Shown here in pieces: positions 1 through 10,440 of a stretch of 64,000 nucleotides of DNA. The first letter of the stretch is position 1. Each line of letters begins with the position of its first letter. Where the stretch lies: NCBI GenBank assembly GCA_014529385.2, contig CM043963.1, forward strand, positions 63,973,469-64,037,468, read 5' to 3'. The DNA is from Adiantum capillus-veneris (Eukaryota; Streptophyta; Polypodiopsida; Polypodiales; Pteridaceae). The notes beneath the pieces are model-generated. The model was not told the DNA's origin. It did no database searches and saw only the letters and a program-made list of their open reading frames with translations. A program made the translations under genes and the position numbers.

Positions 1-712
1 CCACATGAGATCATCAAGGCAGAGATGGAAAAACCAACAATCGTGGTTGAGGCCTTATCTAGACTAGTTTCGTTTCTCCACACTATATATGCATTGCCCC
101 GATTTCAATATGCATGACCTGCTCTTGAGTCTTCTAGGTAGCTTACCATGGAGAAAGACATCATGCTAGTTTGTCTAGATGACTTCATGGTTTGAGCTTC
201 ATGGGTTCAACATAGATAGAATACCCCTCTTTAAATACACTTAAGATGCACCCTCCTCCCTCACCCTGGCACATTAGGAAATTACTAGTCAATCGACAGG
301 ACCTCATCTAGCTAGACATTAGGACATGGCTAGAGCCGTCATAGGCGCTAAGGATAAAGATGACTTTCTATCGAGAACATTTTTTTCATACTACAGTTGA
401 TGGTTTCACAGTATGACTTAGTTACATGGAAACACACCTATCACACGGCGTGAGATGTACCATTGGCTAGATCCATACTTCTTTACACCAGCTCAAGCTA
501 GAGACGGACGGATATGTGAGAGTGCCACCAAAGGAGAGGATTTTTCAAGTATGCTAGCATGAATTAGAGACAAAAGAGCACTACATATGTCGATGTTCCT
601 CCTATTATGAGATTAGAGGATGTTTCCATTGCCTATTTAGAGAGGGATTTGGACCATTGTCTACGGTCTGTTCCTAGACCCGTTCCACATTAAGACATGT
701 AATATATGTGTG
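1..712. other. No recognisable gene
   Basis: I see no long open frame, repeat array or family motif here. Composition is ordinary AT-rich plant intergenic DNA. It lies just 3' of the histone-like remnant on the minus strand. Confidence 0.5.
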
Positions 713-1054
713 CTAGTTGGTGCTAACATCCGTCACCTTCACTTTGTTAATCAGCGGGAATACCAAAATGGCATTCATTATCTTATCAAAAAGAGGGACA
801 GGTGCTAGTGTCTTGTCGTACTTGAACCATAGAAACTTGAGTGTGTTGATAACTTGGGGCATGATTTTCACTCTGTGGGCATGCACTGTAAGGATGTGGC
901 TATCTTGGAATAGCTCAATCAAAACGTCTTTAGTTGCCTCATGAAGGCAACCCATTGCACTTCTAACACAATGGAAATTTAGATATGCTCTCTCATGGAT
1001 CAGGAACACAACTCTTTGGAAAGGTATCTTAGCACTAGGTTGGTAATGGGACAC
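713..1054 (-). pseudogene. Histone H3-fold remnant (decayed H3-like pseudogene)
   Basis: The minus-strand reading has 113 codons. Residues 11-69 (about 848-1024) align without gaps to the histone fold of H3: the alpha-1 helix motif PFQRVV, then the alpha-2 region LHEATKDVLIELFQD, then HAHRVKIMP matching the loop-2/alpha-3 segment (H3: HAKRVTIMP). The distance from PFQR to the LHEA/LQEA motif is 30 residues, as in canonical H3 and not the longer loop 1 of CENP-A. The lysine-rich N-terminal tail is not recognisable; only HYQPS may match the alpha-N helix. The normal C-terminus (RRIRGERA in H3) is replaced by unrelated sequence. No start is supported by the family; the listed Met is only the first in the frame. 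It is best read as an old, probably non-functional H3-derived copy; a divergent H3 variant exon is less likely. Confidence 0.7.
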
Positions 1055-2880
1055 TTTTATGTCTTGTTAAGTGACCATTTTCCTTGAATTATGTCAAGAG
1101 TTTCAAAATGGATTTTGAGATGCTATCTGTCTAGAAAGTTGTCTCATGAGCTGAGAAAAACTCGACATTTTTTTGGAATATCAATTCCATCTTTAACCTT
1201 GTCATTGCACAACATTTCACAACCTAAACTGTGTGAAAAAACGGGTCCTGTTTTTGGCTATTTTCGACTTTTTGCAACTATACCACTCTAGAATTCATGT
1301 TTGTGAGGTCTATAATGCCAGAGAACTATCTTTAGTATTCCTCAACATGTCTTGATGCTTCTAGGGAGAAATAAATGTTAAAGTTGTCAGTTATGACCAA
1401 ATTACAAAAATTGTCAAATCTTGTTTTTTAGCCAATTTTAGCTCTTCTATGATTTATTTGGTGGTTTTCATGATATCCAAATGTAGTTTTGATTTTCTAT
1501 GTCACATATTGTAACATAAATCTAATATTCCTTGAGTTTTGGGGCACCTAATATCCTATTTTGCATAGTAGACAACGATGCCTGATTTTGTCAATTATAG
1601 AAGAAAACGAAACATTCTATTATATCAAGTATAGCTTTTTCAATATTGTTAGTTTCTTGTGACAACTACATGCATTTTGTAGGTAGTAACCATATCTAGT
1701 CATAAGGATCAAATGTGGCTAGATATTGAATAGTTTCTATGGGATTCTACAACTCATAACGTTGAACCCAGTTTTTTCATGTTTGCTGTATTTAGTACTT
1801 CATCTTTGTCCCCAAGATTCCCCTTGGTAAGAGATGTATTATTCTTTTGACATGCTCCATGGCTCCTTATGAACATAAAGGACAATAGGGAACTAAGAAA
1901 ACATGCATATATTATTTGTATTGAACGTGGCTATAGAAACTTTGATGATAAGTTTGCAGAATGGTAAAAATTCAACTTTTTTGTATCTATTTCTTTTGGC
2001 AAAACAAAAATTAGTGAGTGAGAAGCAATCATATGTTCTGATCACCAACCCATTGAAGTTAACTAGGGAATTTATCTCAAGTCCTAGAAAAATCCCTAAT
2101 CTTATTTTTATGTAACAAAATGTAAGAAATGATTATTTTGATGAAAATGTACTGGTTCATCAACTTTGGAGGCTTGGTGTGACCAAAAGATGAGAAATTT
2201 TACAAGTTTCTTATTTTTTCCACGTGTAGTAAGCCTTGAGCTATAACCTCATGAAAGGATTTTACAAAATGAGTGGATCTACTATGGTTTTGGAGGTTTT
2301 TTTCAAAACCCTTAAAGGACACTTTTATGTCCTGTTAGGTTACCAACCTAGTGTTAGGGATAGGTATCGGATATGTGCCTTTGTAGCTTCTAAAGCTCAA
2401 AAAATATGCTTAGATTATGCTGTAGCTTTGACTCCACATTGTTTCCCATAAATTGGACAAGTTTTTTCATGCAACATGTAGAGCTAATAGCTGCCTGCCT
2501 TACGAGTAAACCTTCCTAGCTATATGCTTCATGCAAGCCATGAAAACCTTAATTTTGTGTGGAAAATGAAATGTTCAAAAAAAGAAGAAGAATGAGCAAT
2601 TAGGTAGCAAAATTGGGTATGTTGGCTCTGAGAGATTAGGAGAGAGGTCGAACAACAGTGGGCTCTACGATAAATAAAATGTTATATATTGGGGTAGGCA
2701 TCATCATCATTACTAGTCGTGCATGTTTTTTACGAAGGCACCCAGAATTAATTGCCTATCATTGGGAAGTGTGCATCATTACATGAGAGACACGTGGTAG
2801 GTCGTGCACAGAGATGTTGAAGAGGGGTAATGGGGGAACACATTCGACACAACAACAAAGGCCTCTCTAAAGCTCAGGGT
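1055..2880. other. AT-rich intergenic, no gene recognised
   Basis: Only short chance frames occur. A stretch of about 28 bp near 1048 (GACACTTTTATGTC and following bases) recurs in diverged form near 2324 in the same orientation, which suggests an old dispersed repeat. Nothing else is supportable. Confidence 0.4.
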
Positions 2881-3824
2881 ATCCACAACACCCTATCCTC
2901 TTAGAAAACACCTTCAAAAACACACTTTACACTAGCAGACCACCTCTTGCTCTTTTCCAAATGCTTATACACTCCACAAGACCACCACACAATGCACACC
3001 TACTGCCACGGTCTGTCTCCACCCTTACACATGCACACAGCTACTCAATCTTAATCTCTCACACAAAACATCGCTGGTCCAAGGGGGCACACACATCCAC
3101 ACTACCGGCACCACGAGGAAACTCAAGAGCAAGAGAAAGAGAAGGGGGAAAGGGGTAAGAACAATGAAATTGGGCAATGATGGCTTGATTATACTTCAGA
3201 AGGAACGTACAAAGCTTGAAATACCCACACAATGACCATTTTCATGAGAAAAAAATACAAAGGGGATTGGCAGGCACACTCCTCTACCAAAAAAACTCCA
3301 CTCTACAGGTTTCAAACGCCACCCAAAAGCTCCCATTTCATGAAAAAAATGGCTTATATAGTGGGGGGTTGGAAACTGCTCTCCAATTGGTCCATCTGAC
3401 ACCTTAATTTGGCACTTTTGGGAAGGGGGGAGCCACCTCATTTTCATCTGCTCTCTAGCTGCACTCTTTGGCTTGTGCTTGAAGGGGAGGGGGGTGCTAG
3501 CTTGAGAGAGGGGTGCACTAGCGATGTCTCTAGTGCCCCTTGGGTCCTTTATTTTATTTACTATTATTTTATTAACCTTTACCTAATTGCTCCCTTTCAA
3601 CCTTTGAATTTGATTTACCTTTGACTATCCTTCCCATTTAGCTCCCACTTGGCCTTCTTTGACCCCCCTTGTTGGGCTCTCCCCTTGAGGTTGCTCTTTG
3701 ATTTTCCTTGTCTGGCTGGGTATGGTCCCTCTCCCTCCTCCTCTCTACTCTTGGACCACCCTTACCTTGGAGCCTTTCACTTTGCCCGGCCACCTCTTGC
3801 TTTCTCGGCCGCCCTTGGACTCAC

Positions 3825-3828
<4 letters not shown>
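2881..3828. other. Intergenic, C/T-rich, no gene
   Basis: This stretch moves from C/A-rich to C/T-rich sequence. A dyad around 3510-3537 (GGTGCACTAGCG...CTAGTGCCCC) recurs in diverged form at 4238-4263, so the two may be arms or copies of one repeat. A TATATA motif near 3354 and G-runs resemble LTR sequence, but no partner LTR was found. Confidence 0.3.

Positions 3829-3874
<46 letters not shown>
3829..3874. repeat. (TC)n microsatellite
   Basis: About 23 uninterrupted TC dinucleotides are visible directly. Protein-like readings such as Leu-Ser runs here are artefacts of the repeat. Confidence 0.98.
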
Positions 3875-3878
<4 letters not shown>

Positions 3879-4079
3879 TTGGAGGACCATTTGTCCTGCC
3901 CCTTTGATGCTCAAGGCCCCACCCTTTAGGGATCTCTCTCTCTCATTTCATCATGTGATGCCTCCCTTACCCCGGCCTTGGAGTGGCCCACCCAATATCC
4001 CTTTTGCACATGGCGGCCCCCTCGGTCTCCCTTTGAATCACCCCTTTGGTCCGCCTTTTGGAATGGCCACCTAGAACCG

Positions 4080-4225
<146 letters not shown>

Positions 4226-4286
4226 GAACTTGAGGGGAGGCACTAACAATATCGCTAGTGCCCTCCTTCATATTTTCATAAACTTT

Positions 4287-4311
4287 GGGGGGGGGGGGGG
4301 GGGGGGGGGGG
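4287..4311. repeat. Poly-G run
   Basis: This is an uninterrupted homopolymer of about 25 G. It is a G-quadruplex-prone sequence and a site where sequencing length errors are likely. Confidence 0.95.
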
Positions 4312-4667
4312 CTGCTCGTGGGAACGTATCCACTAATGGAAACATGCCATGTCATCATCTCCATCTCCAACACCAACAAGCTCCACTCGCCATTGGACAA
4401 CTCTGCCGCGCCGCCACTGGCCAAAACGCGCCAATTTCTGCCCCGCCAGCGCCCATGCGCCTTGTGCCATAGCTGTGCAGAGAGAGATCTCTCTCCCTCT
4501 CTCTTGATACACCATATGGGTGTTGACCTCTAGCCCATATAGCATGTTGTTCCCCCTCCTACCTTCGCATATGGGGTTATCCCACTAACACGTGGTGGCA
4601 CCACGGGGCTTGGCCCTTGGGATAACAAAACCACCACAAAAACTTTTCAAAAAAAAAAAAACCCCTT

Positions 4668-5117
4668 TTACCACATTTTTTGATTCTTTCCCTTTCCTGC
4701 TCGATAATCTGACGCCTGAGCGATAAACTCCATCCAATTGCCTCGGCTCCCGGCTTTGATTCTTCTCGTACTTTTTACCTTTTGATTTTCCGGGCCCTCT
4801 TTTCGAGGCCATCTGAACCGTAAAATTAATCTGGCACCATGACGATGGGAACAAACGCCGAATTCAATCTGCAACACCTCTCTGGTCCAGGCTCTGATTG
4901 AGGTGCTGTCAGTTCCTGTCAACTTCAATTGATGCATACCATCTTCCAAAATCCTGTAGAGGTCCAAAGGAAGCCAGATGGCACGTCCTTGAATGCAGTC
5001 AGATGGGCAAAAACCCGGCCCTCGGCAAAACTTGCCACAATGTGATATGGGTGGTGACAACAATGGACATCCCTCCATATCGTGTTGTGGTGCGACACTA
5101 ATAAAGTGTTGTATCAC
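4668..5117 (-). CDS. Unrecognised 149-codon open frame, doubtful
   Basis: This is an open frame with mixed composition, not simple repeat except for its first roughly 28 codons, which lie inside the hairpin satellite at 5033-5395. I do not recognise a family. The reading contains RAIWLPLDLYRILEDG near residues 45-60 and a lysine/arginine-rich C-terminal third. No signal peptide or membrane segment is visible. Because the start is satellite sequence, the frame may be fortuitous or may be a decayed exon whose true start lies downstream of the satellite junction. Confidence 0.2.
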   Translation of the reverse strand: MIQHFISVAPQHDMEGCPLLSPPISHCGKFCRGPGFCPSDCIQGRAIWLPLDLYRILEDGMHQLKLTGTDSTSIRAWTREVLQIEFGVCSHRHGARLILRFRWPRKEGPENQKVKSTRRIKAGSRGNWMEFIAQASDYRAGKGKNQKMW

Positions 5118-5395
5118 AATGCGATATGGGGGGCGACTATGAAGAACATCTCTCCATATCGCATTCTGTCACAAAACTAATGAAGTGTCAGTCACAATGC
5201 GATATGGAGGGTGACTATGATGGACGCTCCTCCATATCTCATTGTCGCATGAAACTTTGTCGTGTCACAACATGATATTTGGGGTGACAATGTTGGATTT
5301 CCTTCCATATCACATTGTGACACAACACTTTGTCATGCCATAAAATGATATGGGGGGTTGACATTGATAAGATCCCTCCATACCACATAGTGTCC
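5033..5395. repeat. Hairpin satellite, about five units of 73-78 bp
   Basis: The motif CAATGCGATATGG and variants begin near 5036, 5114, 5192, 5267 and 5339, giving a period of about 76 bp that shortens slightly along the array. Each unit also carries the inverse motif (CCATATCGCATTG-like), so every monomer can fold as a hairpin with GATATGG/CCATATC arms of 12-16 bp. Units are diverged by many substitutions, so the array is not recent. It ends next to the truncated LTR of the chromovirus. Confidence 0.85.
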
Positions 5396-5510
5396 TAGGT
5401 CTAAGGACTTTTAGCACTAACCTTTGGAGTTCTTTAATGAAGCTAACCCTAAGGTCTTTCAAGATCCATTAGCTAGCATTGCTCTTTGACATACCATCTC
5501 TCATTTGGAC

Positions 5511-5653
5511 CCATTGACTTTGGTCTCATGCTGAGATAGATCCATAAGCACATGTCTATATTCTAACTCTTATTCCCGTTTATTCTTCCACATTAAATGA
5601 TCAGTTTAATATAAGAAAATCATTTGGTTAGTTAGATATTAGATTTTATGACA
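5511..5653 (-). repeat. Truncated 3' LTR of the chromovirus
   Basis: About 143 bp match 9258-9401 with a few substitutions and small indels; the shared core contains AGATAGATCCATAA and AATGATCAGTTTAATAT. Read on the minus strand the block begins TGTCATAAAATC, a typical 5'-TG LTR start, and is preceded by a purine-rich stretch (AAGAGAGATG) that could be the PPT. The rest of the LTR is missing on this side: below 5511 the sequence no longer matches the other copy. Confidence 0.6.
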
Positions 5654-6062
5654 TTACATCTCTCTTGAAATCACAGTCGTCCTTGACTATGAGGTAGAGG
5701 AGATAAAGCCTTAGTCATTAGTCTATGTTTCTTAGCGGGTAGGTGATCCTTTTTTACCCTACGACATCATTCAATAATGGATGACTAATCCATTTGGGGC
5801 TTGGGAGACTTAGCTACTGCAAGCATGTCTGCTCTTGACTCCATTTTATTCTCCCAAAGTAGAGTGACAAATTCTTCTTGGTGGTTGAGAGACGTCATCA
5901 TCACAAACATGATTCTAAGCATGCATATTACTTAAATTTGTACACAATAAAAAGACAACTAGTCTTATAAGACAAAAACATTGATCATTTAAAAGAAACA
6001 TTTACATTTTCTTACTCCTCTAATGTACCATTGTAAGCATTGACAAGGTTCATACTATCCTT

Positions 6063-6170
6063 AAGCTGTGTTCCTTGCATCCATCTAGCATGTTCAAAAG
6101 GATAACTTTGGAATTTTATAAGATATCATCGGATAATCTTACCATGTCGTAGTACCTTGTCCTCATGTCA
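6063..6170 (-). pseudogene. Chromodomain remnant of the chromovirus integrase
   Basis: On the minus strand, in a frame different from the upstream integrase piece, the reading VLRHGKIIR-stop-YLIKFQSYPFEHARWMQ matches the chromodomain core of plant chromoviral integrases (LR-x3-I-x2-YLVKWKx2-x3-x-x-W type). One in-frame stop lies between KIIR and YLIK, where the family has Arg (CGA to TGA). The aromatic Y, the K/F strand and the W are retained. It was identified by reading across a frameshift from the integrase C-terminus. Confidence 0.7.
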
Positions 6171-6214
6171 AAGGATATCTTTGGGTTGTAGCACTTCTTC
6201 TTGATCTTAGATCT

Positions 6215-7480
6215 CTAGGGGGTCTTCAATAATTGGGTTTGCTGGTGGCTCTCCTTTGTGTAAGGCTTAAGTAGGCTCACATGAAAAGCATTTTGTATGA
6301 GCCAATGATTAGGCAACTTGAGTTGATAGGCTATCTCATTGATTGGTCTTAAAATTTGAAAAGGACCATAGTATCCTTTTGCTAATTTAGCATAATATTT
6401 TTGGTGGTCCATAGGATTTTTGCCTGTAGTTTTCCTTAATTGAGCCTTGGAACACTTAAGACCCAATCATTTTATTTGAACGTTAAGACCCTTCTGTTCT
6501 TGTTAACAACAACTTTTTGACTTTGTTGGGAGATGAATATAGACTCCTAAATCTTTGGGAAAGATTCTTGTAGGTCTTGGCTATACTCATTGGCATCTTA
6601 AGTATCAAGGGACTTTTGGGTCTTCCCTCTATGATTTCAAAAGGTGCCTTTCCTATAGTAGTATAAATAGTGTTATTGTACGAATACTCTACAAGTGGTA
6701 GATACTTCTCCCATTGTGAGCGTTGATCTACTTTTGTAACATAAGTCTTTAGTAGATCGAGAATCGTTAGATTAGCTATCTCACTTTGGCCATCCGTTTG
6801 TGGGTGATAAGCCAAAGAGAAATTCAACCTTGTACCTAGATTTGAAAAGAGACCTTTCCAAAAATTACTTGTCATTTTAGGATCTCTATCTGATATGATA
6901 GATATTGGAAATCCATGGTGTTTGAAAAGTTGAGATATGAATAGGGTTGCCATTTGGTGTGCCTTAATAGTCTTTTTGACAAGAATAAAGTGTGCCTGCT
7001 TGCTAAACCTATCGACTATTGTCCATAATCCCATATTCACATGGATAGACTTGAGCAATCCAAAGATAAAATCCATGGATGTACTTTGTCGTGGAGAATT
7101 AAAGATTGGTAATGGATGGTGTAATTCAGGTGCTTCGCTCTATCATACTTGGTCTTTTGGCATACCACACATTTTGAAACATACTCTTGTATGTCTACTT
7201 TCATGGTGGGCCAATCAAAATACGTCTCTAATCCTCAAAACATAGGTTGAATCTCTTTATGCTCCACATAGGGAGGAGCATGAGATTCATACGTCACTTT
7301 TTCACGAAGGGAGTGAGTAACATATAGCCTGTTTCCATGGAGAAGATAACGATCCTGCAAGGTGAATGGTTCCTCTTTCTTCCTTAAGGAAAGGGCTGAC
7401 ATTATTTCTTTAAAATCAAAGTCAGTAGCATATTCATCTATCATTGAAGATAGATCGCTGTGAGTTGATATAGACATCAC
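6215..7480 (-). pseudogene. Chromovirus integrase, frameshifted
   Basis: Three successive frames make one integrase. The zinc-binding N-terminus lies at about 7100-7245, with CVVCQKTKYD supplying the two cysteines. The catalytic core at 6483-7076 has all three acidic residues: Asp in MDFIFGL, Asp in IISDRDPKM, and Glu in DGQSEIANL. The GPY-type C-terminal module at 6215-6466 reads YYGPFQILRPINEIAYQLKLP and then NAFHVSLLKPY. Frameshifts or stops between these pieces prevent a full protein. In life this enzyme inserts the element's cDNA. Confidence 0.85.
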
Positions 7481-7947
7481 ATTTGCCCTCGATCATTGTG
7501 ATAGTTCATCGGCCACTTGATTATGCTTACTAGCAATATGAGCAATAAATTGAATTGCAAAAGAAAATTTGCCCACCCCATTTGTTTTTCGGAGAGCTTG
7601 GTTTGTATCATGAAGTACTTGAGACTTTGATGGTCCGTTCGTAAGATGAATGGAGTCCCCAATAGATAGTGCTTCCAAGTGTTGAGGGCATGTAGGACAA
7701 CTAGTAGCTCCTTCTTATAGAACACTCGCTCGTTGGAATTGAGTCTAAGAATATCATATGCTATAGCATTCCCTTCTTGAACCAAAAATTCTCCAAGGCA
7801 ATTTCCACAAGCATCACATTGGACCTTACATGGTTTTGAGAGATCCATTAGTGTAAGTACGGGTTGAGAGATAAGATTTCCTTTATGCTTCTCAAAAGAA
7901 ATTTTCTCTTTAGCAATCCATATGTACTTAATATTTTTCTTGGTCAA
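7477..7947 (-). pseudogene. Chromovirus RNase H domain
   Basis: The reading matches gypsy RNase H: VQCDACGNCLGEFLVQEG (first catalytic Asp region), NSNERVFYKKELLVVLHAL (catalytic Glu region) and FILRTDHQSLKYF (catalytic Asp). A frameshift near 7680 moves the C-terminal part into another frame. It sits between RT and integrase, in the normal gypsy order. Confidence 0.85.
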
Positions 7948-7949
7948 GT

Positions 7950-8795
7950 CATGTGGTCCTGATATTTGGAAGAATTTAGCTATGAAGCATGTATACTATG
8001 CACACATACCAATAAAGCTTTGTAGCTCATGTAGATTCCTTGGATTAGGCTATCCTTTTATTACCTCAAGCTTGGTTGGATCCATACAGATACCATCTTG
8101 AGAGATAATATAACCTAAGTATTGAATCTCTTGGAGGAAAAATTCACTCTTCTTTTGGTTCATGAAAAGTTTATTCTCCATCATAGCTTGAAAAACTACC
8201 TAGAGGTGTTTCTTATGCTCCTCCAGAGATTTGGAGTAGATGATAATATCGTCGAAGAACACTCCAGTGAACTTGCAAGTAAGGTCTAAATATTTTCTTC
8301 ATTAGGCGGTTGAACGTGGCTGGAGTATTTGTCAAACCAGAAGGCATGGCAAGATATTCATAAAGACCAAATGTTGTACGGAACGCGGTCTTTATGATAT
8401 CTTCATTCACTATCCTTATTTGATGATAGCCACTTTTAAGGTCAATCCTATTGAAGTAGGTCAAACCTTGTAGCTTATCAAACAGGTCTTCTACCCCACG
8501 GTACGGGAATGTTTTTTTGATCATGATACAATTTAGTACTTGATAGTCCACACACATGTAATATGTGCTATCTTGCTTTTGCACTAAAAGGATTGGTGAA
8601 CAAAAGGGAGAGGAGCTAGGCCTCACCATCCTCTTGTCTACCAGCTCATGCATTTGCCTTATAATCTTCTCTTGTTGAGCTTTAGAAACTCTATAAGTAG
8701 GTTTATTAGGTGGTGAGCTCCCATGTAGAAGCTCTATCTTGTGGTCATCATGTTGGGTTTTCAAGCCCTTTTTTGGTACCCGTGGGAACTATTAG
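7950..8795 (-). pseudogene. Chromovirus reverse transcriptase, frameshifted
   Basis: Residues read CVDYQVLN (motif 2 region), then TYFNRIDLKSGYHQIRI (first catalytic Asp in RIDLKSGYHQ), then MPSGLTNTPATFNRLM. The second catalytic motif is FFDD at about 8248-8259, in a shifted frame. The reading continues with a thumb region LGYIISQDGI at about 8090-8110. The N-terminal edge VPKKGLKTQHDD lies at 8760-8795, where coding stops abruptly against the LTR, showing that gag and protease were deleted. Confidence 0.85.
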
Positions 8796-9401
8796 GAAAT
8801 ATGACGTAGCTAAGTAGATAATTGAGTAGGTTACTTAATGGAGAGAGATAATTTTCACACACGAGAGATTATAGAGTAGAGAGAGAGAGAGAGATGAGAC
8901 ATGATATACATGTTTCACCTAATGTGGGCTACGTCCACAAAAAGCAGCCACTCAATGGATTTAGTACTTCAAACAAGAAGTAAGTTACAAAGGGACTATA
9001 CCCTTTTGGAGCTCCCACCCTGCTTCACTCTCATCACCTCACATCAACTTCACAATGCATCACAATGCTTCACAATCCAATTTTTGTGTGTAGGAGAGGC
9101 CTTCTCCTACCTCCTTTTATAGGCCTCAAGGACTACCCTCTCTCGTGAGAGGCAGTCGTGTGTAGCCGCCCTTGTGTCGACAAGTCCAAATCGGACCCTC
9201 CAATCCACCCATGTGTGGTCGCCCTTGAGACTTGTCTTCTTTGAAATCAGCTGCCGGCCATTGACTTCGGTCCCGTGCTGAGATAGATCCATAATTACAT
9301 GTCTATATTCTAACCCTTGTTCCCATTTATTCTCCCATATTAAATGATCAGTTTAATATGAGAAAATCATTTGGGTTAGTTAGATATTAGATTTTATGAC
9401 A
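8796..9401 (-). repeat. 5' LTR of the chromovirus, with TATA box
   Basis: On the minus strand this begins TGTCATAAAATC at 9401 and shares its first roughly 144 bp with the truncated LTR at 5511-5653. A TATA box, CTATAAAAGG, lies at about 9114-9123 on the minus strand in the expected direction. The inner boundary near 8796 is approximate; it is set where RT coding begins. Confidence 0.55.
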
Positions 9402-10440
9402 TGAACCTCTCCCATGCAATATAAGCAAGGGCTTTTGCTTGTTTCTCCTTTACAAACATTGTACATGAATTTAACGTCTTTAGGTCTCCTACCATGTGCC
9501 ACTCCATTGTGTAGGAGTTCATTCCCTCCACACCCAACTTCTTTCCATTTCTTTGTTTGCTTATAATTTTCAAGATTGATTGTGTAGGTACCTAGTAAGA
9601 TACTTTTCAGATTTTTAGAATGCACATTCTAAAGCATACAAGTAAATTGTAATGTTAATTGAGCTTCAATATAACGGTAGCTCACCTTGAAGGTTGTGAC
9701 ACAAGGAAAATGTTCTTCTTAGATTACACACTAAAGGTTTTGGGATCATCTGGTCCAATGATTGCATCTAGAGTTCTGTTCATGAGTGTGATTGTGACTC
9801 GCCCAACCTTTGTCTCGTTTACAAGCTTGCACTCATCTAGCTTGATGACAAACTTTAGGACACCGTTGCACTCTTTGGGAGTAAGATCAAACAACTGCAC
9901 CATGTATATTTTCAAAGTGATCAAATCATAGAAAGTATTGTTATACTTGTCATACACTATTTCCATCCATTTCGAAAATTTGTATGTCAAATCAATGTGG
10001 AAAGGACTACCCAAAGTTTGAAACATCTTCCTGTCTTGTTTTCTAAATAGAGAAAGCGTTTGGAAGTAGGTTATGCTTGACATGAATATTTTTGACATGT
10101 GGCATAGACATCAGTACAAGGAGTCAGGATGCACACCCTTTCTTAGTAAAATAAAAACTGCAATTGAAATTACATACTTGTAAATTGCAGCGTATCCCTT
10201 ATTGGATATTTTAGCTTCAACCAAATTGATTGAATATGTCGTGCTTGTAGTTGGTTTTCCTTTAAAAGAATGTCAAGCTGCTTGGCTACAGTATTACCAT
10301 AGCGCTTGACATCCAAGAGGCCAACAAAGTTTTTGCAAATCAATATGAGGTCGTAAGGTGCTGAAGAGGTTGTTGTGTTGCACTCCAGTTCCTTGTCAAG
10401 GTGAAGCAAAGACCTAGGCATGCACATCAAATATAAGATA
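9402..10440 (-). pseudogene. Exon-like fragments of an unrecognised gene
   Basis: Three minus-strand frames have protein-like composition: about 10170-10420, 9724-10098 and 9402-9625. The first follows a plausible acceptor (TGCCTAG then SLLHLDKELECN) and contains DLILICKNFVGLLDVKRYG. Between the first and second, AAGTATGT and TTGCAG could border a short intron. The second ends in TLDAIIGPDDPKTF. The third contains CKGETSKSPCLYC, a possible Cys cluster. I do not recognise the family. These may be 3' exons of the gene whose upstream ORF is split at 12.8/25.05 kb, but that link is only positional. Confidence 0.35.

Larger units (their letters stand above)
5511..9401 (-). mobile_element. Decayed Ty3/gypsy chromovirus (LTR retrotransposon)
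   Basis: Minus-strand order is LTR (about 8796-9401), RT (7950-8795), RNase H (7477-7947), integrase (6215-7480), chromodomain remnant (6063-6170), untranslated tail, truncated LTR (5511-5653). Gag and protease are absent: the LTR joins almost directly to the beginning of RT. Several frameshifts and stops break pol, so the copy is dead. A chromodomain after the integrase GPY module is the defining trait of chromoviruses, and in that family it directs integration to particular chromatin. No target duplication could be assigned because one LTR is truncated. Confidence 0.8.

Noticed and set aside
713-1054. CENH3 (centromeric H3) identity for the histone-like remnant
   Set aside because: Loop 1 has the canonical H3 length and PFQR is H3-like; nothing points specifically to CENH3.
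4668-5117. A phloem-protein-2-like protein, suggested by a WME word
   Set aside because: Only three residues match and the rest of the family pattern is absent; left as unrecognised.
9402-10440. 3' exons of the ORF split at 12.8/25.05 kb
   Set aside because: Same strand and order, but no shared family, splice evidence or frame link; kept as a separate unrecognised entry.
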